Made by a program: the position numbers and the translations under genes
Assembly (NCBI GenBank): GCA_023142805.1
Contig: JAGLIU010000133.1
Location: forward strand, 1-9,317
Direction of reading: 5' to 3'
Source: Candidatus Omnitrophota bacterium
Lineage (GTDB): Bacteria; Omnitrophota; Gorgyraeia; Tantalellales; Tantalellaceae
Length of the DNA stretch: 9,317 bases
Notes under the pieces: generated by a model
Databases searched by the model: none
What the model saw: only the letters and a program-made list of their open reading frames with translations
Told to the model about the DNA's origin: nothing
Part shown: in pieces, positions 1-6,317 of the stretch
How positions within the stretch are numbered: position 1 is the stretch's first letter
Layout of the letters: every line of letters begins with the position of its first letter

Positions 1-1315
1 CAGCGGGCCGAACGCGTTCCAAATAGCGGGTAAGATATTTCATAATAATAAAAAATTTACAGACATTTTTTTAAAAACGCATACTATACATCATGGATAT
101 ATAAGATCTCCGGTAACAGGAAAGAATATTGATGAAGTTTTGCTTCTGATCATGCGAGCTCCGAATACTTATACTTTTGAAGATACAGTGGAGATAAGTT
201 GTCATGGAGGCATTATGCCCTTAAAGGGGATTTTGGATCTTTGTATTCAATGCGGAGCGAGATTGGCGGATCCCGGGGAATTTACTAAAAGGGCTTTTCT
301 AAACGGACGATTGGATCTTACACAGGCCGAAGCGGTTATAGACTTGATACAGTCTAAAACGGATGCTGCCAGACATGTCGCGGTAGAACAACTGCGTGGA
401 TCTTTTTCCGAGGAGATCGGCCATTTGAGGAGTTATATTCTGGACGTTTTATCGTTAATAGAAGCCGGTATAGATTTTTCTGACGAAGATATAAAGTTTG
501 CTTCTATTCGTGACATTCTGGAAAAAGTGGAAGATGTATACGCATGTGTAAAAAAAATGATCAAAACCGCCGACAAAGGGATTATCTTGAGAGAAGGTGT
601 CAGCGTGGTTATATGCGGTAAGCCGAATGTGGGTAAATCGAGTTTAATGAACGCTTTGCTTAAACATGATAGAGTGATCGTTACCTCGATAGCCGGGACT
701 ACGCGGGATATTGTTGAAGAATCAATTGATCTGGCAGGTGTCAATATGAGGATCTCTGATACCGCCGGGATAATTGATACAGAGGATAGAGTTGAGATAG
801 AAGGCATCAGAAGATCAAAAGAAAAGTTAAAAAACGCTGATATTGTTATATTTGTGTTGGATTCAAGCGAAAGTCTTACGGAAAAAGATCTTAACGTATA
901 CGCCGCTATGAAGGAAAAAAGAACAGTTTTAGTATTGAATAAATCGGATCTACCCAAAAAGATCAGAAAGAAAGAGATCAGAGACAAGTTTGGTATAGAA
1001 AAATTTGTTACAGTATCAGCGTTGAAGAAAATTGGGTTAGAAAAACTTGAGGATCAATTGATAGATAAGCTTTTTGATGGAGATGTGGCGGTTTCCGAAG
1101 GAGTGATGGTTACAAATCTAAGACATAAAAATATACTCGAGAAGGTCGCTGAAAACCTTGACAGAGCCGTGAGGCTGACAGATGAGAATTATAACGGTGA
1201 ACTTTTGGCCAGTGATCTTAATGAAACAGTTTATCAGTTGGGGTTGATAATCGGAGAGTCTGTGGAAGATGATATGTTAGACAGGATCTTTTCGCGGTTT
1301 TGCGTTGGGAAATAG
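1..1315 (+). CDS. mnmE: tRNA uridine-5-carboxymethylaminomethyl modification GTPase MnmE, 5' end missing
   Basis: The frame is open from base 2 with no stop, so the gene enters from the left; a TTG at 140 is internal. 437 residues are visible, against about 450-460 in the family, so only some 20 N-terminal residues are missing. MnmE, working with MnmG, adds the carboxymethylaminomethyl (or aminomethyl) group to U34 of certain tRNAs in the cytoplasm. Visible in order are the formyl-tetrahydrofolate-binding N-terminal domain (with EISCHGG and GEFTKRAFLNGRLDLTQAEA), the helical domain, and an inserted G domain. The G domain has G1 GKPNVGKSS (residues 206-214 of the visible part), G2 GTTRD (232-236), G3 DTAG (253-256) and G4 NKSD (313-316). 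The protein ends in CVGK, the family's C-terminal C-x-G-K motif with the catalytic cysteine. No frameshift is seen. mnmG is not adjacent on the downstream side. Identification is very secure. Confidence 0.97.
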   Translation, partial: SGPNAFQIAGKIFHNNKKFTDIFLKTHTIHHGYIRSPVTGKNIDEVLLLIMRAPNTYTFEDTVEISCHGGIMPLKGILDLCIQCGARLADPGEFTKRAFLNGRLDLTQAEAVIDLIQSKTDAARHVAVEQLRGSFSEEIGHLRSYILDVLSLIEAGIDFSDEDIKFASIRDILEKVEDVYACVKKMIKTADKGIILREGVSVVICGKPNVGKSSLMNALLKHDRVIVTSIAGTTRDIVEESIDLAGVNMRISDTAGIIDTEDRVEIEGIRRSKEKLKNADIVIFVLDSSESLTEKDLNVYAAMKEKRTVLVLNKSDLPKKIRKKEIRDKFGIEKFVTVSALKKIGLEKLEDQLIDKLFDGDVAVSEGVMVTNLRHKNILEKVAENLDRAVRLTDENYNGELLASDLNETVYQLGLIIGESVEDDMLDRIFSRFCVGK

Positions 1316-1411
1316 TATGATAGTTCAAGATTGAAAATGAAAGGCCGGGTTTAGAGTGAGCATATTAGAAAAACAAATAATATTTAGAGTAAAGAACTGA
1401 GAATTTTATTT

Positions 1412-1417
1412 AGGAGG
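1412..1417 (+). promoter_or_regulatory. Shine-Dalgarno site of folE
   Basis: AGGAGG lies 5 bases before the ATG at 1423. It is a near-perfect ribosome binding site and fixes the folE start. The 107-base gap after mnmE shows no convincing hairpin terminator or promoter by eye. Confidence 0.85.
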
Positions 1418-1422
1418 TTATT

Positions 1423-1980
1423 ATGGACAAAGAAAGAATTAAAAAAGCGGTAAGGGATATACTTGAGGCGATAGGCGAGGATCCGGAAAGAGAAGGCCTT
1501 GTGGATACTCCACGCAGGATAGCTGATATGTATGAGGAAGTGTTTGGGGGGATGAAGATAAAACCGGATGAAGTTATAAAGGTATTTTTGGAAGAGGAAC
1601 ATGATGAAATAATTTTGCTCAAGGATATACCTTTGTATTCTATGTGTGAGCATCATATGGTGCCCTTTATAGGTAAAGCGCATGTGGCGTATATTCCGGA
1701 TGAGAACAGGATAACGGGTTTGAGTAAAATAGCCAGGGTTGTTGATATCTTGTCCCGCAGGATGCAGGTGCAAGAGCGTTTGACTACACAGATAGCCGAC
1801 ACGTTAATGAAAAGATTGAACCCTAAGGGTGTTCTTGTGGTTATAGAGGCTGAACATTTATGTATGAGCATGCGAGGGATAAAAAAGCCGGGAATAATGA
1901 CCACTACCAGCGCGGTAAAAGGCATATTTCGCAAGAGTCAGACAACTCGCATGGAAGCATTGTTTCTGATAAAAAATTAG
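1423..1980 (+). CDS. folE: GTP cyclohydrolase I (FolE, type I)
   Basis: Converts GTP to 7,8-dihydroneopterin triphosphate, the first step of tetrahydrofolate (or other pterin) synthesis, in the cytoplasm as a toroidal homodecamer. The 185-residue length is normal for a compact bacterial form. Visible family motifs are DTPRRIADMYEEVF (28-41), SMCEHHMVPFIGKAHVAYIP (73-92), GLSKIARVVD (99-108), RRMQVQERLT (112-121) and EHLCMSMRG (144-152). By comparison with the E. coli enzyme, Cys75, His78 and Cys147 are the zinc ligands, and His77 and His145 are the catalytic histidines; all are present, so the enzyme should be active. The start is set by AGGAGG at 1412. No other folate gene lies in the window, although the neighbouring MnmE uses a folate cofactor; a functional reason for that adjacency is only inference. 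Confidence 0.97.
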   Translation: MDKERIKKAVRDILEAIGEDPEREGLVDTPRRIADMYEEVFGGMKIKPDEVIKVFLEEEHDEIILLKDIPLYSMCEHHMVPFIGKAHVAYIPDENRITGLSKIARVVDILSRRMQVQERLTTQIADTLMKRLNPKGVLVVIEAEHLCMSMRGIKKPGIMTTTSAVKGIFRKSQTTRMEALFLIKN

Positions 1981-2008
1981 TTGTGGGATCAGGGCGTAAG
2001 ACATTTTA

Positions 2009-2036
2009 TTGTTTGCTTTTTATCCTGCCCTATAAT
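2009..2036 (+). promoter_or_regulatory. Candidate sigma-70-like promoter before the DUF212 / L,D-transpeptidase pair
   Basis: TTGTTT (2009-2014) and a perfect TATAAT (2031-2036) are separated by 16 bases, in the 113-base gap after folE and about 58 bases before the next start. The -10 box matches consensus fully and the -35 box at four of six positions. The region is AT-rich, so chance occurrence is possible. Confidence 0.4.
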
Positions 2037-2093
2037 ATAATTGTGACAATAGTTATGCGTATAATAATATAAGAAACGTTAGGAATTGTAAAT

Positions 2094-2552
2094 ATGCAGG
2101 AATCTGGTGTGTTCTGGCAATTTTTTCATAATAAATGTGTTGTCGCGGCGTTTTGCGGATGGTTTATCGCGCAGGTTATCAAGGTGGTAAGAGGTGTTAT
2201 TCTTGAAAGACGGTTTAATTTTAAATGGTTTGTAGGCACCGGAGGCATGCCCAGTTCACACGCGGCCGGAGTAACGGCGCTTACTACCGCGGTAGGTCTT
2301 TATGAGGGAGTGCATACAGCGTTATTTGCTATAACGCTTATGTTCACTATAATAGTAATATGTGACGCGCAAGGCGTACGCCGATCTACGGGGCAGCAGG
2401 CCGAGGTTCTTAATACCATAATGGATGATATTTACTGGAAGAAAAAGATACAGGAAGATAAGCTTAAAGAACTGGTAGGACATACGCCTATTCAGGTTTT
2501 TATCGGTATATTTTTGGGTCTTATTGTCGCTTTTTCATTATATTTGTTATAA
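2094..2552 (+). CDS. Divergent PAP2 family (DUF212, YuiD-like) integral membrane protein
   Basis: A 152-residue protein of the DUF212 family, distantly related to acid phosphatase/vanadium haloperoxidase (PAP2) proteins. It has GGMPSSHAA (50-58), DAQGVRRSTGQQAEVLN (91-107) and a C-terminal KELVGHTPIQVFIG (125-138), all family signatures. Hydrophobic stretches at about 15-30, 58-92 and 134-152 predict a small multi-spanning inner-membrane protein. The SSH resembles the PAP2 phosphatase motif, which suggests phosphatase action on a lipid or other phosphate substrate, but no substrate is known for the family and activity cannot be inferred from sequence alone. The ATG is preceded by a modest AGGA at 2081-2084. 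The stop is only 2 bases from the next start, so the two genes are almost certainly co-transcribed and probably translationally coupled. Confidence 0.9.
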   Translation: MQESGVFWQFFHNKCVVAAFCGWFIAQVIKVVRGVILERRFNFKWFVGTGGMPSSHAAGVTALTTAVGLYEGVHTALFAITLMFTIIVICDAQGVRRSTGQQAEVLNTIMDDIYWKKKIQEDKLKELVGHTPIQVFIGIFLGLIVAFSLYLL

Positions 2553-2554
2553 AC

Positions 2555-3496
2555 ATGGAAATGAAAACAAAACAAATAATTTTTGGAGTTTTGATCACAA
2601 TAGCGGTACTTATTACCGCGGTTTCCTTTTTAACTCTTAAAAGTGTTCATAATAGATCTACGCGATACGCGGAGCAGGATAAAGCGGAGCCGTTGTATTT
2701 AAACGCGAAGGCATTTTTAGAAGAAGGTGAATATGGTAGAGCCTGCGAGGTATTGTCCGCGGTTATCAATGAATACCCCAAATCTCCTTTCGCTGAACAA
2801 GCAGCTAAGAAACTTATAGAAGTGTACAGACAAAAAGGAGAAAACCGTCAAGCCAGGGATCATGCCGTAAGCTTGTTAGAGAATTTCCCAAATATAGAAG
2901 ACGCCGGAGAAATAAGATCTTTGGTCGAAGATCTCAATATGAAGATAATGTTATCTCCGGAAGTAACTGAAGACAGTGTTGAATATAGCATACAACCGGG
3001 GGATACTTTGTCCGGGATCGCCCGCAAATTTAATACAACTGTGAGTATGGTAAAGAAGGTGAACGGTATAACCGGGGATATTATTTATCCCGGAAGAAAA
3101 CTTAAAGTAATTGTTTCTAAATTTTCGATTTTTGTGAATAAGCACAAGAATGTTCTTATTTTGAAAAAAGATAATGAGCTTTTTAAGATATATACGGTTT
3201 CCACCGGAAAAGATAACAGTACTCCGATAGGAAGATTTAAAATTGAAGAAAAAATGATCAAGCCGCTTTGGTACAAGGTGGGAGCGGTGGTTTCTGCCGA
3301 TAGTGAAGAGTATGAGCTTGGTGAAAGATGGATGGGGCTTTCAGTAGAAGGATACGGTATACATGGAACTTCTGATGAAACTACTATAGGGAGTCAAGTT
3401 ACACGGGGATGTGTAAGGATGTATAATGCCGATGTTTCGGAGCTTTTTGACATAATTCCAAGCGGTACCGAAGTGGAAATAGTAGATGGTGTTTAA
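2555..3496 (+). CDS. Membrane-anchored LysM and L,D-transpeptidase (YkuD) protein
   Basis: 313 residues in four parts. First is a short cytoplasmic start with an uncleaved membrane anchor (about 8-28, IIFGVLITIAVLITAVSFL). Second is a helical TPR/YbgF-like segment (about 43-128) with the pattern AKAFLEEGEYGRACEVL. Third is one LysM domain (about 142-187), with YSIQPGDTLSGIARKFNTT and YPGRKLKV, which binds peptidoglycan glycan strands. Last is a YkuD catalytic domain (about 190-312) with STPIGRFKI, YGIHGT and TRGCVRMYN. His270 and Cys286 are the expected catalytic residues, so the enzyme should form or exchange 3-3 (or lipoprotein) cross-links in peptidoglycan on the outer face of the inner membrane. 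The start at 2555 lies 2 bases after the DUF212 stop; a second ATG at 2561 would remove two residues. No Shine-Dalgarno precedes either, which fits coupling. The exact acceptor cannot be told from the sequence. Confidence 0.92.
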   Translation: MEMKTKQIIFGVLITIAVLITAVSFLTLKSVHNRSTRYAEQDKAEPLYLNAKAFLEEGEYGRACEVLSAVINEYPKSPFAEQAAKKLIEVYRQKGENRQARDHAVSLLENFPNIEDAGEIRSLVEDLNMKIMLSPEVTEDSVEYSIQPGDTLSGIARKFNTTVSMVKKVNGITGDIIYPGRKLKVIVSKFSIFVNKHKNVLILKKDNELFKIYTVSTGKDNSTPIGRFKIEEKMIKPLWYKVGAVVSADSEEYELGERWMGLSVEGYGIHGTSDETTIGSQVTRGCVRMYNADVSELFDIIPSGTEVEIVDGV

Positions 3497-3516
3497 CAAT
3501 AGTGTATTTGTTCGCG

Positions 3517-3595
3517 TGACCTTCGGTCAAGTTTCAGGGCTTTGGTAAGAATATAACAGGGAATTAACGCGGTGTTATTCGGGGTGATGCCCCTG
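3517..3595 (+). other. Spacer with small inverted repeats upstream of accA
   Basis: The 156-base gap before accA holds TGACC-TTC-GGTCA (3517-3529, 5-bp stem) and GGGG-TGATG-CCCC (3581-3593). Two CAGGG copies (3535-3539 and 3557-3561) could each pair instead with CCCTG at 3591-3595. Neither hairpin is followed by a T run, so they are poor intrinsic terminators. Alternative pairing could mean a structured accA leader, but this rests on short stems only. No known riboswitch consensus was recognised. Confidence 0.25.
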
Positions 3596-3652
3596 GTGTA
3601 TATGTTGAAAAGAAATTAATGACTAACAAACAGCTAATCAGAGGATAACGAT

Positions 3653-4609
3653 ATGGCAATTGTGCTTGATTTTGAAAAACCGGTAATAGAACTTGAAAAA
3701 AAAATAGCGGAACTTCAGAAATTTACGAATGATGAAGATCTGGACCTTACCGTTGAGATAAACCGTATTAATGTACGGTTAGAAAAACTTAAAAAAGATA
3801 TCTTTACGAATCTTACTTCCTGGCAGAAGGTGCAACTTTCCCGGCATCCGGACCGGCCTTATACGTTGGATTATATAGATCTGTTGACGGAAGAGTTTAT
3901 TGAGATACATGGAGATCGTCATTATGGTGATGATAGAGCTTTGTTAACAGGATTTGCTACCATTGGAGGCCGGAAACTGATACTTATCGGCCATCAAAAA
4001 GGGCGTGAAATGAAAGAAAACCTGGAAAGAAATTTTGGATGCGCCCATCCGGAAGGATATCGTAAAGCTATGAGGGTTATGAAAATGGCTGAAAAATATG
4101 ATCTTCCTGTGGTAGCGTTCATAGATACTCCCGGAGCATATCCGGGTATAGGCGCGGAAGAAAGAGGTCAGGCGGAAGCCATTGCTTATAATCTCAGGGA
4201 AATGGCGGGTCTTACGATACCTATCTTGATATTTGTGATAGGAGAAGGCGGTAGTGGGGGTGCTTTAGGAATAGGTGTCGGAGATAAGATATTTGTGTTG
4301 GAGAACGCGTATTATTCCGTTATATCTCCGGAAGGATGTGCCGCTATACTTTGGAGAGAAAATTCAAAAACACCTGCCGCGGCCACGGCGTTAAAACTTA
4401 CGGCACCGGAACTTTTGGAACTTGGGATAATAGATGGGATGATTTCCGAGCCTTTGGGAGGCGCGCATCGTGACCCGGAATATACAGCGAATGAAATTAA
4501 AAAAACTATTTTAAAGTCGATTGAAGAGCTTTCAAGGTTTACCCCGGAAGAGATGGTAGATGTAAGGTATGAAAAATACAGAAAAATAGGAGTTTATAAA
4601 GAAGGATAA
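3653..4609 (+). CDS. accA: Acetyl-CoA carboxylase carboxyltransferase subunit alpha
   Basis: AccA pairs with AccD to form the carboxyltransferase that moves CO2 from carboxybiotin (on AccB) to acetyl-CoA, making malonyl-CoA for fatty-acid synthesis. The 318-residue length is typical. An N-terminal helical region (about 1-55) is followed by the crotonase-like core. Visible motifs are LSRHPDRPYTLDYI (62-75), FIEIHGDRHYGDDRA (82-96), GHQKGR (113-118), NFGCAHPEGYRKAMRVMKMA (127-146), FIDTPGAYPGIGAEERGQAE (156-175), GEGGSGGALGIGVGD (197-211) and SVISPEGCAAILWR (222-235). The glycine-rich loop at 197-204 is of the kind that forms the oxyanion hole. GAGG at 3641-3644, 8 bases before the ATG, supports the start. 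accD is not in the window. Its stop lies 9 bases from the next gene, suggesting a shared transcript with the kinase/STAS pair. Confidence 0.97.
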   Translation: MAIVLDFEKPVIELEKKIAELQKFTNDEDLDLTVEINRINVRLEKLKKDIFTNLTSWQKVQLSRHPDRPYTLDYIDLLTEEFIEIHGDRHYGDDRALLTGFATIGGRKLILIGHQKGREMKENLERNFGCAHPEGYRKAMRVMKMAEKYDLPVVAFIDTPGAYPGIGAEERGQAEAIAYNLREMAGLTIPILIFVIGEGGSGGALGIGVGDKIFVLENAYYSVISPEGCAAILWRENSKTPAAATALKLTAPELLELGIIDGMISEPLGGAHRDPEYTANEIKKTILKSIEELSRFTPEEMVDVRYEKYRKIGVYKEG

Positions 4610-4618
4610 TATTCCATA

Positions 4619-5008
4619 ATGAAAACTGTTATTGAGAATGAGAACAACGTGTTAAAAGAGGTTAGTGAGCGGTTGCTTAGTGAATTGAAAAAAAAAGGTA
4701 TCAAGGAAGACGTTATATTTGACATACATGTCGGATTCGAGGAATCCTTGCGTAATGCTATGATACATGGGAACAAACTCGATCCCGGGAAGAAAGTTAC
4801 TATAGAGACAGAGATAACCGATAATTCGATTATTATAAAAGTAGAGGATGAAGGGGAAGGGTTTGATCCTTCATCTTTACCGGATCCTACGCTTGATAAA
4901 AATTTACTTAAAGAAAGCGGTAGAGGTGTGTATCTTATCAAACACTTGATGGATCTGGTTGAGTATGAAAATAAAGGTAGAAGGGTTGTAATGACAAAGT
5001 TTTTTTAA
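4619..5008 (+). CDS. RsbW/SpoIIAB-like serine kinase, anti-sigma factor family (HATPase_c_2)
   Basis: A 129-residue stand-alone GHKL ATP-binding domain. Visible are the N box EESLRNAMIHGNK (41-53, Asn46 for Mg-ATP), the G1 box EDEGEGFDP (76-84) and the G2 box GRGVYLIKHLMD (101-112). This is the pattern of anti-sigma serine kinases, which bind either a sigma factor or a STAS antagonist and phosphorylate the latter. The next gene encodes a STAS protein with the classic phosphorylatable serine, as expected for a partner-switch pair. No sigma factor and no PP2C phosphatase lies in the window, so the final target is unknown; it need not be a sigma factor. AAGGA at 4602-4606, inside the 3' end of accA, is the likely ribosome site, with a rather long 12-base spacer. 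The family call is secure and the specific role is inferred. Confidence 0.9.
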   Translation: MKTVIENENNVLKEVSERLLSELKKKGIKEDVIFDIHVGFEESLRNAMIHGNKLDPGKKVTIETEITDNSIIIKVEDEGEGFDPSSLPDPTLDKNLLKESGRGVYLIKHLMDLVEYENKGRRVVMTKFF

Positions 5009-5020
5009 TATATTCGTTCA

Positions 5021-5027
5021 GGGGGGG
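5021..5027 (+). promoter_or_regulatory. Poly-G ribosome binding site of the STAS gene
   Basis: Seven consecutive G (5021-5027) lie 3 bases before the ATG at 5031 and are the only purine-rich tract that can act as Shine-Dalgarno there. A homopolymer in this place is unusual. The 22-base gap leaves little room for anything else. Confidence 0.55.
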
Positions 5028-5030
5028 ATA

Positions 5031-5333
5031 ATGGAAATAAATAAAGAAGAGAAAAACGGAATATTAACTTTCAGGGTAAAGGGGGATATAGATATTACCA
5101 GTTCACCCGATGTAAAGAAATATTTTGATACCGCGTTGACCGATAAAAATACGCGAATAGTGATAAGTCTGAAAGAAGTTGAGTATGTTGATAGCTCAGG
5201 TCTTGCTACGTTGGTTGAGGTGTTGAAACGTATACGTACGTTATCCGGTCAGATGAAACTTTCGGATCTTTCGGAAAAAGTAAAAAGCCTTTTTGAAATA
5301 ACTAAATTGGATAGACTGTTTGATATAGTCTAG
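5031..5333 (+). CDS. STAS-domain protein, anti-sigma factor antagonist (RsbV/SpoIIAA-like)
   Basis: A single 100-residue STAS domain with FRVKGDIDITSSPDVKKYFD (14-33), VISLKEVEYVDSSGLATLVE (44-63) and KSLFEITKLDRLFDIV (85-100). The VDSSGL motif carries the serine phosphorylated by the partner kinase; by alignment with SpoIIAA Ser58 this is Ser55. Length and motif fit a complete anti-anti-sigma factor. It follows the kinase gene by 22 bases, so the two likely form a partner switch. However, mlaE starts less than 100 bases downstream, and in E. coli the STAS protein MlaB binds and controls the MlaF ATPase. A role in the lipid transporter is therefore a real alternative, or both roles may be combined. 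The family call is secure; the partner is undecided. Confidence 0.92.
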   Translation: MEINKEEKNGILTFRVKGDIDITSSPDVKKYFDTALTDKNTRIVISLKEVEYVDSSGLATLVEVLKRIRTLSGQMKLSDLSEKVKSLFEITKLDRLFDIV

Positions 5334-5360
5334 TGAGGCCGATGTCGCCGTGAGTGATTT

Positions 5361-5397
5361 TAACAGTTAGATGGGTTGAAAGAGTTCTGTTATTTTT
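5361..5397 (+). terminator. Weak candidate intrinsic terminator between the STAS gene and mlaE
   Basis: TAACAG (5361-5366) pairs with CTGTTA (5387-5392) and is followed by five T (5393-5397). The 6-bp stem is AT-rich and the loop is 20 bases, so strength is doubtful. If real, it would partly separate the accA-kinase-STAS transcript from the mla genes. Confidence 0.25.
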
Positions 5398-5418
5398 ACA
5401 TGTAAGTTGTTAAACAGT

Positions 5419-5424
5419 GGAAGG
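5419..5424 (+). promoter_or_regulatory. Shine-Dalgarno site that fixes a GTG start for mlaE
   Basis: GGAAGG is spaced 6 bases (TTAATA) from GTG at 5431. An upstream in-frame TTG at 5407 has no comparable site, so the GTG is preferred. Confidence 0.7.
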
Positions 5425-5430
5425 TTAATA

Positions 5431-6228
5431 GTGGAAAATCCGGTTGCGAGTATAGGAAAAGTAGTAATAAATTTAGCCCGGCATACAAGCAGCATATTGG
5501 TGCTTTTTTTTAACACGATCCAGTGGATAGTGATCGGACCGTTCAAGGGTAAGACCGCCAGTCGTCAGAGCATTTTTCAACAGATGGTTTTTGCCGGAGT
5601 CCAATCGGTTATAATAGTGTTTTTTATATCCTTCTTTACGGGTATTGTTATAGCCATGCAGAGCGCGTATCAGCTTAAACAGCTTGGCGCGATCATATAT
5701 GTAGCTCCGATGGTAAGTGTAAGTATGGCGAGAGAACTCGGTCCTGTTTTTACGGCACTGGTAGTCGCGGGTAGGGTGGGGTCCGCTATTACCGCGGAGC
5801 TTGGGACAATGAAAGTTTCAGAACAAATAGAGTCTCTTGAAACGCTGGCTATCGATCCGGTAAGATTCTTAGTTGTCCCCAGGTTTTTAGCGCTTCTGGT
5901 TATGGTGCCATGTTTGACCATTATAAGTGACATTGTCGGTGTGCTTGGGGGTTTGATAGTAGGCGTGTTCAGTTTGAAGATAAATATGTACAGGTATTTC
6001 GCGTTTTCTTTCGATCTGCTGGCCTGGAAGGATATATGGACGGGTTTGGTGAAAAGCGGTGTATTCGGAGTGGTGATCGCGATGATCTCATGTTATGTAG
6101 GTTTGGATACTCGAGGTGGAGCGGAAGGTGTAGGAAAGGCCACTACGGTTAGTGTTGTTTCGAGTTTTATTTTAATAATTCTTTTTGATTGTCTCTTAAC
6201 GGGTTTGTTCTTTTTTTCGAATATGTAG
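5431..6228 (+). CDS. mlaE: MlaE-family ABC transporter permease (lipid asymmetry/transport)
   Basis: Inner-membrane permease of the Mla-type phospholipid transporter, which works with the MlaF ATPase and MlaD MCE ring. 265 residues from the GTG start, normal for the family; an in-frame TTG at 5407 would add 8 residues but lacks a ribosome site. After an amphipathic N-terminal part, hydrophobic segments lie at about 55-78, 88-112, 145-182, 205-224 and 240-262. Family signatures are ELGPVFTALVVAGRVGSAIT (102-121), AELGTMKVSEQIESLETLAI (122-141), DPVRFLVVPR (142-151) and GGAEGVGKATTVSVV (229-243). It is followed by mlaF and mlaD, which confirms the system. Direction of lipid movement cannot be read from the sequence. 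No MlaA or MlaC gene lies in the window. Confidence 0.95.
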   Translation: MENPVASIGKVVINLARHTSSILVLFFNTIQWIVIGPFKGKTASRQSIFQQMVFAGVQSVIIVFFISFFTGIVIAMQSAYQLKQLGAIIYVAPMVSVSMARELGPVFTALVVAGRVGSAITAELGTMKVSEQIESLETLAIDPVRFLVVPRFLALLVMVPCLTIISDIVGVLGGLIVGVFSLKINMYRYFAFSFDLLAWKDIWTGLVKSGVFGVVIAMISCYVGLDTRGGAEGVGKATTVSVVSSFILIILFDCLLTGLFFFSNM

Positions 6229-6317
6229 TAAGCCTGATATCCTATTGAGTTTTGCCCATCGCGACGATGATGGATATCAGTACTGACGATCAAACAGGGA
6301 AAATAACGAAAGTTATT

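Noticed and set aside
433..987. 184-codon open frame on the minus strand inside mnmE
   Set aside because: It is antisense to the conserved MnmE G domain, its protein is Ser/Ile/Leu-rich with no recognisable motif, and it is a typical shadow frame.
140..1315. TTG at 140 as the true start of mnmE
   Set aside because: The frame is open upstream to the window edge and encodes expected MnmE N-terminal sequence (SGPNAFQIAGKIF), so the gene is cut by the edge rather than starting at 140.
1991..2031. AGGGC/GCCCT inverted repeat after folE as a terminator
   Set aside because: Only 5 pairs with a loop of about 31 bases and no T run directly after it; it overlaps the better candidate promoter.
1860..2072. 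70-codon plus-strand frame overlapping the end of folE
   Set aside because: It starts inside the conserved folE zinc motif in another frame, has no ribosome site, and its tail only translates the AT-rich promoter-like gap.
3587..3619. 10-codon reading frame (MPLVYMLKRN) before accA as a leader peptide
   Set aside because: No proper ribosome site spacing, no run of regulatory codons, and length within chance.
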